37,959 nt of DNA from JBBRCX01 sp038204465 (GTDB taxonomy: Bacteria; Planctomycetota; Phycisphaerae; Tepidisphaerales; Tepidisphaeraceae): positions 1 to 37,959 of the forward strand of contig JBBRCX010000043.1 of the NCBI GenBank assembly GCA_038204465.1. The letters are read 5' to 3'. The notes beneath the pieces are model-generated. The model was not told the origin of the DNA and ran no database searches. It saw nothing but the letters and a program-made list of their open reading frames with translations. Positions 16,910-24,687 of this stretch are shown here, one piece after another. Both the position numbers and the translations under genes were made by a program. How positions within the stretch are numbered: position 1 is the stretch's first letter; every line of letters begins with the position of its first letter.

Positions 16910-18463
16910 ATGGCAGGGCAGGCATTCGGCGTTATCGGCTTGGACGTCATGGGGCGCAACATTGCGCTGAACATCGAGCGGAACGGCTTTCCTATCGCCG
17001 TATACAACCGCACGTACAGCAAGGCCGAGGACTTCGTTAACGGCGACGCGAAGGGGAAGAACGTTAAGACTTCGCCCGATCCCAAGGCGTTCGTCGCGCT
17101 GCTGGAGCGGCCGCGCCGCATCCTCATGATGGTCAAAGCCGGCGCGGCGACCGACGCGACCATCGACGTGATGCGTCCCCACCTGGAGCCGGACGACATT
17201 CTGATTGACGGCGGCAACGCGTTGTTCACGGATACTGAGCGTCGCGAGCAGACGCTTCGACCAACAGGCATCAAGTTCTTTGGAATGGGCGTTTCCGGCG
17301 GCGAGGAAGGCGCCTTGTGGGGGCCCAGCCTGATGCCGGGAGGCGACCGCGAGAGCTATGAGCGCCTGCGCCCCGTGCTGGAAAAAATCGCGGCAAAGGC
17401 GCCCAGCGACGGCGTCCCGTGCGTCACCTATTGCGGTCGAGGCGGCGCTGGACACTTCGTCAAGATGGTCCACAACGGGATCGAGTATGGCGACATGCAA
17501 CTCATCGCCGAGGCGTATGACCTGCTGAAGACCGTCGGCGGCTTGAGCAACCGGCAGATGAAGGATGTCTTCCAGGAATGGAACAGCTCAGAGCTTCAAA
17601 GCTTTCTCATCGAGGTGACGACCAAGGTCATCGATTTTCCCGATCCCAGGGATTCGAGCAAGCCGTTGGTCGAGCAGATTCTCGACGTGGTTGGCATGAA
17701 AGGGACCGGGACCTGGACGATCAAGTCGGGACTCGACCTCCTCGTACCGCTCCCCACCATGGCGGCGGCGGTGGATGCGCGCGAGCTGTCAGGACTAAAA
17801 AGCGAGCGCGTGCGCGCAAGCGCCGAGTTGGCTGGGCCGAAACCTGGCCGCAGCGACGTTGATATCAAACAGTTCGTGCGTGACGTGAAGGATGCCTTGT
17901 ACTGTTCCAAGATCTGTTCCTACGCCCAGGGCATGGCAATGCTCGCCGCCGCCAACAAGCCAAAGGGCGAGACGCTCAAGGATCTCGGCGATAAGACGGC
18001 AACTCCGGGTTACGAATTCGGCATGAACCTTCCCGACCTGCCGATGATCTGGCGGGCAGGATGTATTATTCGCGCTGTATTCCTGGAAGAAATCACCAAG
18101 GCGTTCAAGGAAAACCCGACGCTCCCCAACCTTCTGCTCGATGCCCGCTTCAAGCAGACGATCAATCAGCGGCAGGACGCGTGGCGGCGCACTGTGAAAC
18201 TCGGCGCCGACAGCGGCGTTGGCCTGCCCGCATTCGCCGGCAGCCTGGCGTATTACGACAGCTACCGCCGCCAGCGCCTGCCGGGCAACCTCATCCAGGC
18301 GCAGCGCGACTATTTCGGCGCGCATACCTATCTGCGGCTCGACGATCCCCAGGGCCAGCCGATCCACACGCATTGGTCGAGCGAACAGCCCGCCAAGACG
18401 GCGCTCGACGGCATCCATCCGAGCCGGCAGGTCGGCACCGCGCAACAGCCAAAAGGTGATTGA
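16910..18463 (+). CDS. gnd: 6-phosphogluconate dehydrogenase, decarboxylating
   Basis: A 517-residue enzyme of the oxidative pentose phosphate pathway that makes ribulose 5-phosphate, CO2 and NAD(P)H from 6-phosphogluconate. Cofactor motif GVIGLDVMGRN at 7-17 (Asp replaces the common Ala of GLAVMG), DGGN, substrate motif GVSGGEEGALWGPSLMPGG, catalytic Lys in HFVKMVHNGIEYGDMQ, and FGAHTYLRLDDPQGQPIHTHW at the usual C-terminus. About 25 residues follow the normal end, so the protein is longer than the ~470-485 typical of the family. The ATG at 16910 has GGAAGG 9 nt upstream; the longer open frame from 16802 is not supported. The 283-nt gap before it shows no gene. An FGGY kinase follows 64 nt later. 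Confidence 0.95.
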   Translation: MAGQAFGVIGLDVMGRNIALNIERNGFPIAVYNRTYSKAEDFVNGDAKGKNVKTSPDPKAFVALLERPRRILMMVKAGAATDATIDVMRPHLEPDDILIDGGNALFTDTERREQTLRPTGIKFFGMGVSGGEEGALWGPSLMPGGDRESYERLRPVLEKIAAKAPSDGVPCVTYCGRGGAGHFVKMVHNGIEYGDMQLIAEAYDLLKTVGGLSNRQMKDVFQEWNSSELQSFLIEVTTKVIDFPDPRDSSKPLVEQILDVVGMKGTGTWTIKSGLDLLVPLPTMAAAVDARELSGLKSERVRASAELAGPKPGRSDVDIKQFVRDVKDALYCSKICSYAQGMAMLAAANKPKGETLKDLGDKTATPGYEFGMNLPDLPMIWRAGCIIRAVFLEEITKAFKENPTLPNLLLDARFKQTINQRQDAWRRTVKLGADSGVGLPAFAGSLAYYDSYRRQRLPGNLIQAQRDYFGAHTYLRLDDPQGQPIHTHWSSEQPAKTALDGIHPSRQVGTAQQPKGD

Positions 18464-18527
18464 GACTTTCACTCTCCCCTTGCGGCCAGGATTTCGCCCA
18501 GGTCCAGAGAGAATCAAGCACGCCCTG

Positions 18528-19841
18528 ATGCAACTTCTCGCGCTCGACATCGGGTCGTCGTCGGTGAAGGCTGCGACGTTGCGCGCCGGAAAAGTCGTCG
18601 GGCGGGTCGCGCGCGTTCCGTATGAAACTCACTTTGACGGACCAAGCGTCGAGGTGCCGGTGGAGCGGGTGCTCGGTGCAGTCGCCACCGCAGTCCGACG
18701 CGCCGGTACGCCGGCGCGAACAGCGGACCTGATTGCGCTGTCGGTGATGTCACCCGCGTGGGTGGCCATCGATGCCAGGGGCCGCGCCCTCACGCCGCTG
18801 GTGACTCATCAGGATCGGCGCAGCGTCGAAGAAGCGGCGGAGCTCGAGCGGCGGGTGGGAAAGGAGCGGCACCTGCGTCTGGCGGGCAACCGCCCGTTCC
18901 CGGGCGGGATCAGCTCGACGACGTGGGCCTGGTATCTCCGGCATCGCCCGGAGGTGCTGAGGAAGGCGGATCTCGTTGGACATCTGAGCACGCTGATGTT
19001 GCGGCAGATCACCGGTGCGCGGGTGATCGATCCATCGAACGCATCCTTCACGGGGCTGTATCTCACGACAAAGCAGGGTGGCTGGAGTGAAGAGTTGTGC
19101 GAGGCGGTCGGGGCTCGCGAAGCGTTGTTGCCGCAGGTGACGCCGGCGAATTCCGTTGCGGGGAACGTGACCGCAGCAGCGGCGCGGCGCTTTGGCTTGA
19201 TGGCGGGAACCCCGATGCTCGCGGGGATAGTCGATACCAGCAGCGCGATGCTGCTGACCGGCGCGCGGCCGGGGCAGCTCATGAACACGATGGGCTCGAC
19301 GGACGTGCTGGGGCTTTGTACGCAGCGGGCGTTGGTGCACGAGAAGCTGCTGCTGCGCGCGCTGGGGATCGGCAAGCGCTGGATGCTGGTCAGCACCATT
19401 GCCGCGGCGGGGTCTTCCATCGCGTGGGCAAAGGAGCAGTTGTTCGGCGACTACTCGTGGACTCGATATGAGAGGCTCATTCGCGCCCTGTCGCGCCAAC
19501 AGGGCGGGGATGCAAGCCGCGGCGTGGTATTCGAGCCCTACCTGGCGGGCGATCGCACCAGCATGGAGCAGGCGAAGGGAGCATTCAGCGGCCTGATCCT
19601 CTCGACGACGCGCGAGCAGATGCTGATGGCCATCATCGAGTCATTGGCCAGGGCGAGTGCGGCGCGGTTGGCGTTGTTACGTGAGACGGGCGCGACGCTC
19701 CGAAGAAATGTGGTGGTGTCCGGAGGGGTACAGGGCGCGCTGGAAAGGGTCATGCACCGCGGTTGGGGGCGCGGGTGGACCTTCAAACCAGAGCAGGATG
19801 CAACGCTTCGCGGGTTGTGGAACCTGGCGCAGGCAATCTAA
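18528..19841 (+). CDS. FGGY-family carbohydrate kinase
   Basis: A 437-residue sugar kinase with the two actin-like domains of the FGGY family. The N-terminal phosphate loop is LALDIGSSSVKAA (5-17); D236 in AGIVDTSSAMLL is the likely catalytic base; GSTDVLGLC is the phosphate-2 region, and VVVSGGVQGALERV occupies the adenosine motif, where GGG[AS] is usual. It is short for the family (480-510 aa). The ATG at 18528 is chosen because the upstream frame overlaps gnd; the Shine-Dalgarno is weak. Position directly after gnd suggests gluconate or a pentose as substrate (gluconokinase or xylulokinase-like), which is inference only. Confidence 0.8.
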   Translation: MQLLALDIGSSSVKAATLRAGKVVGRVARVPYETHFDGPSVEVPVERVLGAVATAVRRAGTPARTADLIALSVMSPAWVAIDARGRALTPLVTHQDRRSVEEAAELERRVGKERHLRLAGNRPFPGGISSTTWAWYLRHRPEVLRKADLVGHLSTLMLRQITGARVIDPSNASFTGLYLTTKQGGWSEELCEAVGAREALLPQVTPANSVAGNVTAAAARRFGLMAGTPMLAGIVDTSSAMLLTGARPGQLMNTMGSTDVLGLCTQRALVHEKLLLRALGIGKRWMLVSTIAAAGSSIAWAKEQLFGDYSWTRYERLIRALSRQQGGDASRGVVFEPYLAGDRTSMEQAKGAFSGLILSTTREQMLMAIIESLARASAARLALLRETGATLRRNVVVSGGVQGALERVMHRGWGRGWTFKPEQDATLRGLWNLAQAI

Positions 19842-19919
19842 CGAATAGGCGCGGGGCATGGCTGCCAGCGCATGTCTCCGCCGCAAAGACCAGATCGGTG
19901 GGTAGCCGGCGCCGCGCGT

Positions 19920-20720
19920 TCAGTGTCCGTCGCGCGTTTCTTCCTTCGGCTTGCTGATCTGTTTGACCGGCGCTGTGGACCAGCGGTTGCTGCTCTTGAG
20001 CAGGCGCGGTTCCTGATTGTCCCAGACGGCACGCACGTCGTCGCGGTGGAACTGCACGGCGTATGCGATGCGCGGCTCGGAGTTGTTGTTCGGTCCCGAG
20101 CCGTGGACGGTAAGCCGCGAGAAGGCCACGCAGTCCCCGGCATTCATCCGGATGGGAAGGAAATCTTCAGGGTCCGTCTTTACCCGGCGGTGGGCGGTGC
20201 CGTCTCCGGCGTCGTCGGATTCGAGCGTGCCGCGGATATGGGACCGGGGGACGATTTCGAGGCACCCGTTCTCGGGTGACATATTCTGCAGTGCAATCCA
20301 GAGGTTGATGCCGGGCCCGTCAAAGCGGGTGTACTGATTGTCCTGGTGAAAATGGAACCGTCCCCCGCCGCCGCCGTTCTTCACGCCGGTGAACGGAAGA
20401 TAGAGGGTACTGGGCCCAGCCATGAGCTGCTCGGCAATGCGCCGGAGGTTCGGGCTATTGACGAGCCCATCGAGCGTGCTGCCTTCGAGGTACTCGCCGG
20501 TCTGGCGGAGTTTGTCCCCCGCGCTGAGTCCCTGCCGCAGGCGGCTCAGGGGAATGCCTTGCTGCTCGAGAACGTCGAGCACCTCCTGCCGCATCGCTGA
20601 TGCGTCCTCGCCCGAGACGAGCCCGGAAATGAACAGGTAACCCATCTCTTTGTAGAATTTAACCTCACCTTGCGCAAGCTGCAGGGGACGAACGACAGTG
20701 GGGGCGGCAGAGGTGGTCAT
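19920..20720 (-). CDS. Phytanoyl-CoA dioxygenase (PhyH) family protein
   Basis: A 266-residue Fe(II)/2-oxoglutarate oxygenase. Metal ligands are H125 and D127 (FHFHQDNQY) and H206 (LTVHGSGPNNN), with R217 (SEPRIAYAVQFHR) as the likely 2-oxoglutarate ligand. The NGCLEIVPRSH block is typical of PhyH. It is only distantly like the PhyH protein at 2076. The ATG at 20720 has GAGG about 9 nt upstream. It is divergent from an AraC regulator with an inverted repeat between them, so it is probably that regulator's target. Substrate unknown. Confidence 0.88.
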   Translation of the reverse strand: MTTSAAPTVVRPLQLAQGEVKFYKEMGYLFISGLVSGEDASAMRQEVLDVLEQQGIPLSRLRQGLSAGDKLRQTGEYLEGSTLDGLVNSPNLRRIAEQLMAGPSTLYLPFTGVKNGGGGGRFHFHQDNQYTRFDGPGINLWIALQNMSPENGCLEIVPRSHIRGTLESDDAGDGTAHRRVKTDPEDFLPIRMNAGDCVAFSRLTVHGSGPNNNSEPRIAYAVQFHRDDVRAVWDNQEPRLLKSSNRWSTAPVKQISKPKEETRDGH

Positions 20721-20784
20721 ACGAGTGGCCTCAAACGCTTGGTTCGACGGAGAGACCCTCCAATCTTATTTCCGATCCTGCGTG

Positions 20785-20820
20785 ATACAAAATGGACTGT
20801 CTGATCAAGTTTTGTATTAT
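20785..20820 (+). promoter_or_regulatory. Inverted repeat and -10 box in the PhyH/AraC divergent promoter
   Basis: ATACAAAA (20785-20792) and TTTTGTAT (20810-20817) form a perfect 8-bp inverted repeat with a 17-nt spacer. The right arm overlaps TATTAT (20815-20820), which is placed 9 nt before the AraC start codon and could be its -10 box. The stretch is AT-rich relative to the flanking genes. An operator for the AraC protein, controlling itself and the divergent PhyH gene, is the simplest reading. Confidence 0.5.
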
Positions 20821-20829
20821 TTGCTCAGC

Positions 20830-21600
20830 ATGATCCACGACCTGGTCTTTCTCCACAGCGGCCATGCTCCGCGCTGCGACGCGCGGGTGGACAAGCATTT
20901 CGACGGTTACTGGACGCTTCAATTCATGTCGTCGGGTGGTGTGGAGGTTTGCTACGACGACGCGTCGCAGGTGATGGAAGGCGCATGGTTCTGGACGGCG
21001 TTTCCAGGGCCTCACGTTCGGTTTCATCCCGCCCCGGGATACTCAATGTGGCATCACCGGTATTGCGCATTCCGTGGACCGCTCGTAGGGCGCTGGCTGG
21101 CGGAGGGGTTGTTCCCGCCGGAGCCGCAGCATGCGCCGAATCTGAAGCGAAACGTCTCGGCTTTCGACGAGTTGCTGGCGGAACTTCGCCGCTCGGACCG
21201 CTGGGGCGCCGTGCGCGCGCTCAACCTGCTCGAGCGAATTCTCATTGAGCTGGCGGAAGCGCGGTCACCGGCCAATGCGCCGCGGGCGTGGCTGCGGCCC
21301 GTTCTGGATCGGCTCGAACAACCGGGCGAGCCGCCGGACTATGAGCGGCTCGCGGAGAAGGCCGGCATGGGACTGAGCACGTTGCGGCGGCGATTCAGGC
21401 AGGCGATGGGCACGCCGTTGCACGCATATGCACTGCAGTGCCGGGTGGCGAAGGCGCGCTCGCTGCTCGGCGAAACCGATCTCCCGATCAAAGCGGTGGC
21501 AGAGAAGCTGGGATACAGCGATGTCTACTTCTTCTCGCGGCAGTTTCGCGAGCTGAGCGGGGTCCCGCCCGCGGCATATCGGAAGAGCCGGCAAGGTTAG
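20830..21600 (+). CDS. AraC-family transcriptional regulator
   Basis: A 256-residue regulator. The N-terminal ~160 residues look like a cupin-type sensing domain (FDGYWTLQFMSSGGVEVCYDD, SMWHHRYCAFRGP). The C-terminal ~95 residues hold two helix-turn-helix motifs: LAEKAGMGLSTLRRRFRQAMG and AVAEKLGYSDVYFFSRQFRELSG, with the AraC signature ending GVPPAAYRK. The ATG at 20830 is preferred; the frame continues upstream through the AT-rich promoter into the divergent gene. No Shine-Dalgarno is visible, and a TATTAT box lies 9 nt upstream, so the mRNA may be leaderless. The ligand is probably small, perhaps a sugar, but this is not shown. Confidence 0.88.
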   Translation: MIHDLVFLHSGHAPRCDARVDKHFDGYWTLQFMSSGGVEVCYDDASQVMEGAWFWTAFPGPHVRFHPAPGYSMWHHRYCAFRGPLVGRWLAEGLFPPEPQHAPNLKRNVSAFDELLAELRRSDRWGAVRALNLLERILIELAEARSPANAPRAWLRPVLDRLEQPGEPPDYERLAEKAGMGLSTLRRRFRQAMGTPLHAYALQCRVAKARSLLGETDLPIKAVAEKLGYSDVYFFSRQFRELSGVPPAAYRKSRQG

Positions 21601-21698
21601 GTCGGCCTGCGCGGCAATTAATATAACAAGGGCTCTTGCGCTCGCATGCCGGCCCGTCCGTTCATCGTCAGCCGTCTCATCCAGGAACTTTGGCGCAA

Positions 21699-21727
21699 AC
21701 TTTGTGGCGTAGCCGACGTTGTATAAT
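21699..21727 (+). promoter_or_regulatory. typA promoter, perfect TATAAT
   Basis: A consensus TATAAT lies at 21722-21727. The -35 side is weak: ACTTTG or TTGTGG near 21699-21707. AACTTTG occurs twice (21687 and 21699) as a 12-bp-spaced direct repeat, which may bind a protein. A start near 21733-21735 would give a leader of about 160 nt ahead of typA. Confidence 0.6.
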
Positions 21728-21731
21728 AGAC

Positions 21732-21894
21732 TTCGGGCTAGTATCGTACCGCCCTCTCGACTGGTGAACCGTGGCCGGGTCAGCGATAAGTCACGGAATT
21801 GCCTGCACTAAGGCTGAAGTCTGACGATCAGGGCAAGTGGTCCTGAGCGTCCGAGGCGTGAGGCCTGACCCCCAGCTTAACGGACTAGCTCGAA
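21732..21894 (+). ncRNA. Structured 5' leader of typA, possible cis-regulatory RNA
   Basis: TTCGGGCTAGT (21732-21742) can pair with ACTAGCTCGAA (21884-21894) in an 11-bp stem with one G-U pair, and the 3' arm ends at the base before the typA ATG. Inside are further possible helices: CCGTG/CACGG (21769-21773 with 21792-21796), TTGCC/GGCAA (21799-21803 with 21832-21836) enclosing CTGA/TCAG, GGTC/GACC (21839-21842 with 21867-21870) enclosing AGGC/GCCT (21854-21857 with 21863-21866). No open reading frame or strong Shine-Dalgarno is seen. I could not match it to a riboswitch class I know. Confidence 0.5.
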
Positions 21895-23748
21895 ATGAAC
21901 TCAGTGCGAAACGACATCCGCAATGTTGCCATCATCGCCCACGTCGACCATGGGAAGACGACGCTGGTGGACGCTCTGCTCAAGCAGAGCGGGAATTTCC
22001 GCGACAGCCAGCTGACGCAGGAATGCCTGCTCGACAGCAATCCGCTGGAGCGAGAGCGCGGCATCACGATTCTGTCCAAGAATGTCTCCATCACCTACAT
22101 GGACCCGACCGGTACGACCACGAAGATCAACCTGATCGATACGCCGGGCCACGCGGATTTCGGCGGCGAGGTGGAGCGGGTGCTCTCGATGGCGGACGGT
22201 GTCTTTCTCCTGGTGGACGCGGCCGAGGGTCCGATGCCGCAGACGCGCTTCGTGCTCAAGAAGGCATTCCAGCACGAGCTGCGGCCAATCGTTGTCATCA
22301 ACAAGATCGACCGCCCCGATGCGCGGGCGCATGCAGTGCTCGATGAGGTGTTCGAGCTGTTCATGGAGCTCGGCGCTGATGATGAGACGCTGGACTTCCC
22401 GGTTCTCTACGCGAGCGGCAGGGCGGGCACTGCTTCGTGGAGCCTGGAGAAGACCGGCACCGACATTGTCCCGGTCTTCGAGGCGCTGCTGAAGCACGTG
22501 CCGGCGCCGCATGGCGATCCCGATAAATCGCTGCAGATCCAGATCACCAGCATCAATTACAACGACTACGTCGGCCGGATTGGAATCGGACGGATCTACA
22601 ACGGCCGGATCAAGACCGGCCAGCAGGTGAAAATTGTCCGCCGCGACGGGACGCAAATTGCCTCGCGCGTCCAGCAGGTGCAGGTGTTCGACGGGCTCGG
22701 GCGGAAGAACGTCGAGGACGCCTCGGCGGGCGATATTGTCGCGCTGGTGGGCCTCGAATCGGTCGATATCGCCGACAGCATCTGCGATCCCGTCGATCCG
22801 CAACCGCTGGAGGCGACCGAGATCGAACCGCCGACCCTGACGATGATGTTCAGCGTGAACGATTCGCCGTTTGTCGGCAAAGAGGGAAAGTACGTCACGA
22901 GCCGGAATCTGCGCGAGCGCCTCTTCAAGGAACTGGAGAGCAACGTCGCGCTGAAGGTGGAGGAGACAGGGAACAAGGACGCGTTCAAGGTGTCCGGTCG
23001 CGGCCTGCTGCACCTTGGCATTCTGATCGAGAACATGCGGCGCGAGGGATATGAGCTGTCGATCTCCAAGCCGCACGTCATCACGCGGAAGGATGATGAC
23101 GGGCAGGTGCTGGAGCCGATCGAGTACCTCGTGATCGACGTTCCGGAGAAGAACCTCGGCGGCGTGATGGAGCTGGTAGGCAACCGCCGCGGCGAGTTAG
23201 TGCGGATGGACAACCGCAGCGGCCAGGTGCATCTGGAGTTCACCATCCCCGCCCGCGGTTTGATCGGCCTGCGAACGCGGATGCTGACGGCGACGCAGGG
23301 CGAAGCGATCATGCACCACAACTTCCATGAGTATGCGCCGCTGCGCGGCGCGGTGCCGCAACGGAGCAACGGCGCGATGATCAGCAACCAGGCGGGGACG
23401 ACGAACGCCTATGCGATGAACACGCTGCAGGACCGCGGCAGTCTGTTCGTCGATCCGGGTGAAGCGTGCTATGAGGGGCAGATCGTGGGCGAGCACTGCC
23501 GCGAGGACGACATCGTCGTCAACCCGTGCAAGGCGAAGCAGCTGACCAACATGCGGACCACGAGCCGGGATGAGAACATCATCCTCAAGCCGGCGCGGAA
23601 GATGACGCTGGAGCAGGCGCTGGAATACATCGAGGAAGACGAGCTGGTCGAAGCAACGCCACAGACGATTCGACTGCGCAAGGGCGTGCTCGGCGAGACG
23701 GACCGAAAGCGCGCGGGGCGCAAGCCCGCGGCGATGGTCGAGGTTTGA
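21895..23748 (+). CDS. typA: Ribosome-associated translational GTPase TypA/BipA
   Basis: A 617-residue translational GTPase that binds the ribosome and is linked to 50S assembly and growth under stress, notably cold. G1 AHVDHGKTTL at 15-24, switch I region with RERGITILSKN, G3 DTPGHADFGGEVERVL, G4 NKIDRPDAR, then the EF-G-like beta-barrel domain, domains III and V (FKVSGRGLLHLGILIENMRREGYEL) and the TypA-specific C-terminal domain (RGLIGLRTRMLTATQGEAIM, AYAMNTLQDRGSLFVDPG). Length is standard. The ATG at 21895 follows a structured leader and lacks a strong Shine-Dalgarno; the base-paired 3' arm of that leader abuts it, so translation may be gated by RNA folding. The last ~20 residues are a basic tail. 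Confidence 0.96.
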   Translation: MNSVRNDIRNVAIIAHVDHGKTTLVDALLKQSGNFRDSQLTQECLLDSNPLERERGITILSKNVSITYMDPTGTTTKINLIDTPGHADFGGEVERVLSMADGVFLLVDAAEGPMPQTRFVLKKAFQHELRPIVVINKIDRPDARAHAVLDEVFELFMELGADDETLDFPVLYASGRAGTASWSLEKTGTDIVPVFEALLKHVPAPHGDPDKSLQIQITSINYNDYVGRIGIGRIYNGRIKTGQQVKIVRRDGTQIASRVQQVQVFDGLGRKNVEDASAGDIVALVGLESVDIADSICDPVDPQPLEATEIEPPTLTMMFSVNDSPFVGKEGKYVTSRNLRERLFKELESNVALKVEETGNKDAFKVSGRGLLHLGILIENMRREGYELSISKPHVITRKDDDGQVLEPIEYLVIDVPEKNLGGVMELVGNRRGELVRMDNRSGQVHLEFTIPARGLIGLRTRMLTATQGEAIMHHNFHEYAPLRGAVPQRSNGAMISNQAGTTNAYAMNTLQDRGSLFVDPGEACYEGQIVGEHCREDDIVVNPCKAKQLTNMRTTSRDENIILKPARKMTLEQALEYIEEDELVEATPQTIRLRKGVLGETDRKRAGRKPAAMVEV

Positions 23749-23773
23749 TCATCGCGCTCGACAGAATCGTCGT

Positions 23774-23797
23774 GTGGCACGGGCTACCAGCCCGTGT
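23774..23797. repeat. CACGGGC-type palindrome, copy 2, after typA
   Basis: CACGGGCT (23778-23785) and AGCCCGTG (23789-23796) form a perfect 8-bp stem with a 3-nt loop, preceded by GTGTGG and followed by a pyrimidine tract TCTTCTTTT. It lies 30 nt after the typA stop and may act as its terminator as well as being a dispersed repeat shared with 13450-13472. Confidence 0.65.
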
Positions 23798-23852
23798 CTT
23801 CTTTTGGTCGCTCAGACATGGACGAGTAGCCCTGTCACGGAAGAATTGAGCC

Positions 23853-24563
23853 ATGCGCCGGCCTCTCATTGGCATCACGATCGACAGCAGCGATCGGCCG
23901 AACCGGTACGAATCGCCGATGGGTTATGCGACGGCGGTGGAGAAGGCGGGGGGCTTGCCGTTGCTGCTCGCCTATCGCGTGGATCTGTCTCTGATCCCGC
24001 AGATCGTAGACGAGCTTGACGGCGTGCTGTTCAGCGGCGGCAACGATCTCGATCCCACCCTCTACGGCGAAACCTATCACCCGAAGGCCGAGCCGATCGA
24101 TCCGGAGCGGCAGCGGTTTGAACTGGCGCTGATCGCCGAGGTGGAGAAGCGCCGAACGCCTGCACTGGGAATCTGTCTCGGATCGCAACTGATGAACGTG
24201 TATCGCGGCGGCAGCCTGGTGCAGTTCCTGCCGGACCTCGCGCGCGAGCCCTCGCTGGAACATCGCAAGCTTGGCGACGCCGTCCCGCGGCATAGTGTGG
24301 CGCTGGAGGAGGAGTCGCTGGTGGCGCAGTCGCTCGGTAAGTCAGAGGTCTTGGCAAATTCCAGTCACAAGCAGGCAGTGAAGAGGCTGGGGCGCGGCCT
24401 GCGCGTGATCGCGACGTCGCCGGACGGCGTGATCGAAGGCGTGGAAGATCCGTCGATGCCGCTGTTTCTCGGCGTGCAGTGGCATCCGGAACGATTGCAT
24501 GATGAGCCGGACCACTTGGCGCTGTTCAAGCTGTTGGTGGAGAAAGCGCGGAAGGGTGATTGA
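23853..24563 (+). CDS. Gamma-glutamyl-gamma-aminobutyrate hydrolase family protein (peptidase C26)
   Basis: A 236-residue class I glutamine-amidotransferase-like hydrolase of the PuuD group, which cleaves gamma-glutamyl amide bonds. The catalytic triad is visible: C108 in LGICLGSQLMN, H211 and E213 in VQWHPER. FSGGNDLDPTLYGE near 60-73 is the usual oxyanion region. The ATG at 23853 has GGAAG upstream. No polyamine or GABA genes are nearby, so the natural substrate is uncertain; it may act on gamma-glutamyl compounds generally. Confidence 0.88.
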   Translation: MRRPLIGITIDSSDRPNRYESPMGYATAVEKAGGLPLLLAYRVDLSLIPQIVDELDGVLFSGGNDLDPTLYGETYHPKAEPIDPERQRFELALIAEVEKRRTPALGICLGSQLMNVYRGGSLVQFLPDLAREPSLEHRKLGDAVPRHSVALEEESLVAQSLGKSEVLANSSHKQAVKRLGRGLRVIATSPDGVIEGVEDPSMPLFLGVQWHPERLHDEPDHLALFKLLVEKARKGD

Positions 24564-24687
24564 GTCCGAGGAATCGTATGCCGAACAGCGGCCCTCGCAG
24601 CTTGTCGAAGATGAATGAGGACCGCTGCGCCTGAGTCATGAGAGGTGGTCGCACAGCAGCGCGTCGAACGCTTCAGGCGGTTTGCCG

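Noticed and set aside
21760..21880. Resemblance of the typA leader to small SRP RNA (GTGAACC ... GGGTCAG)
   Set aside because: The invariant domain IV tetraloop region (GGAAGGAAGCAGCC type) is absent, and the fold is closed at the typA start codon.
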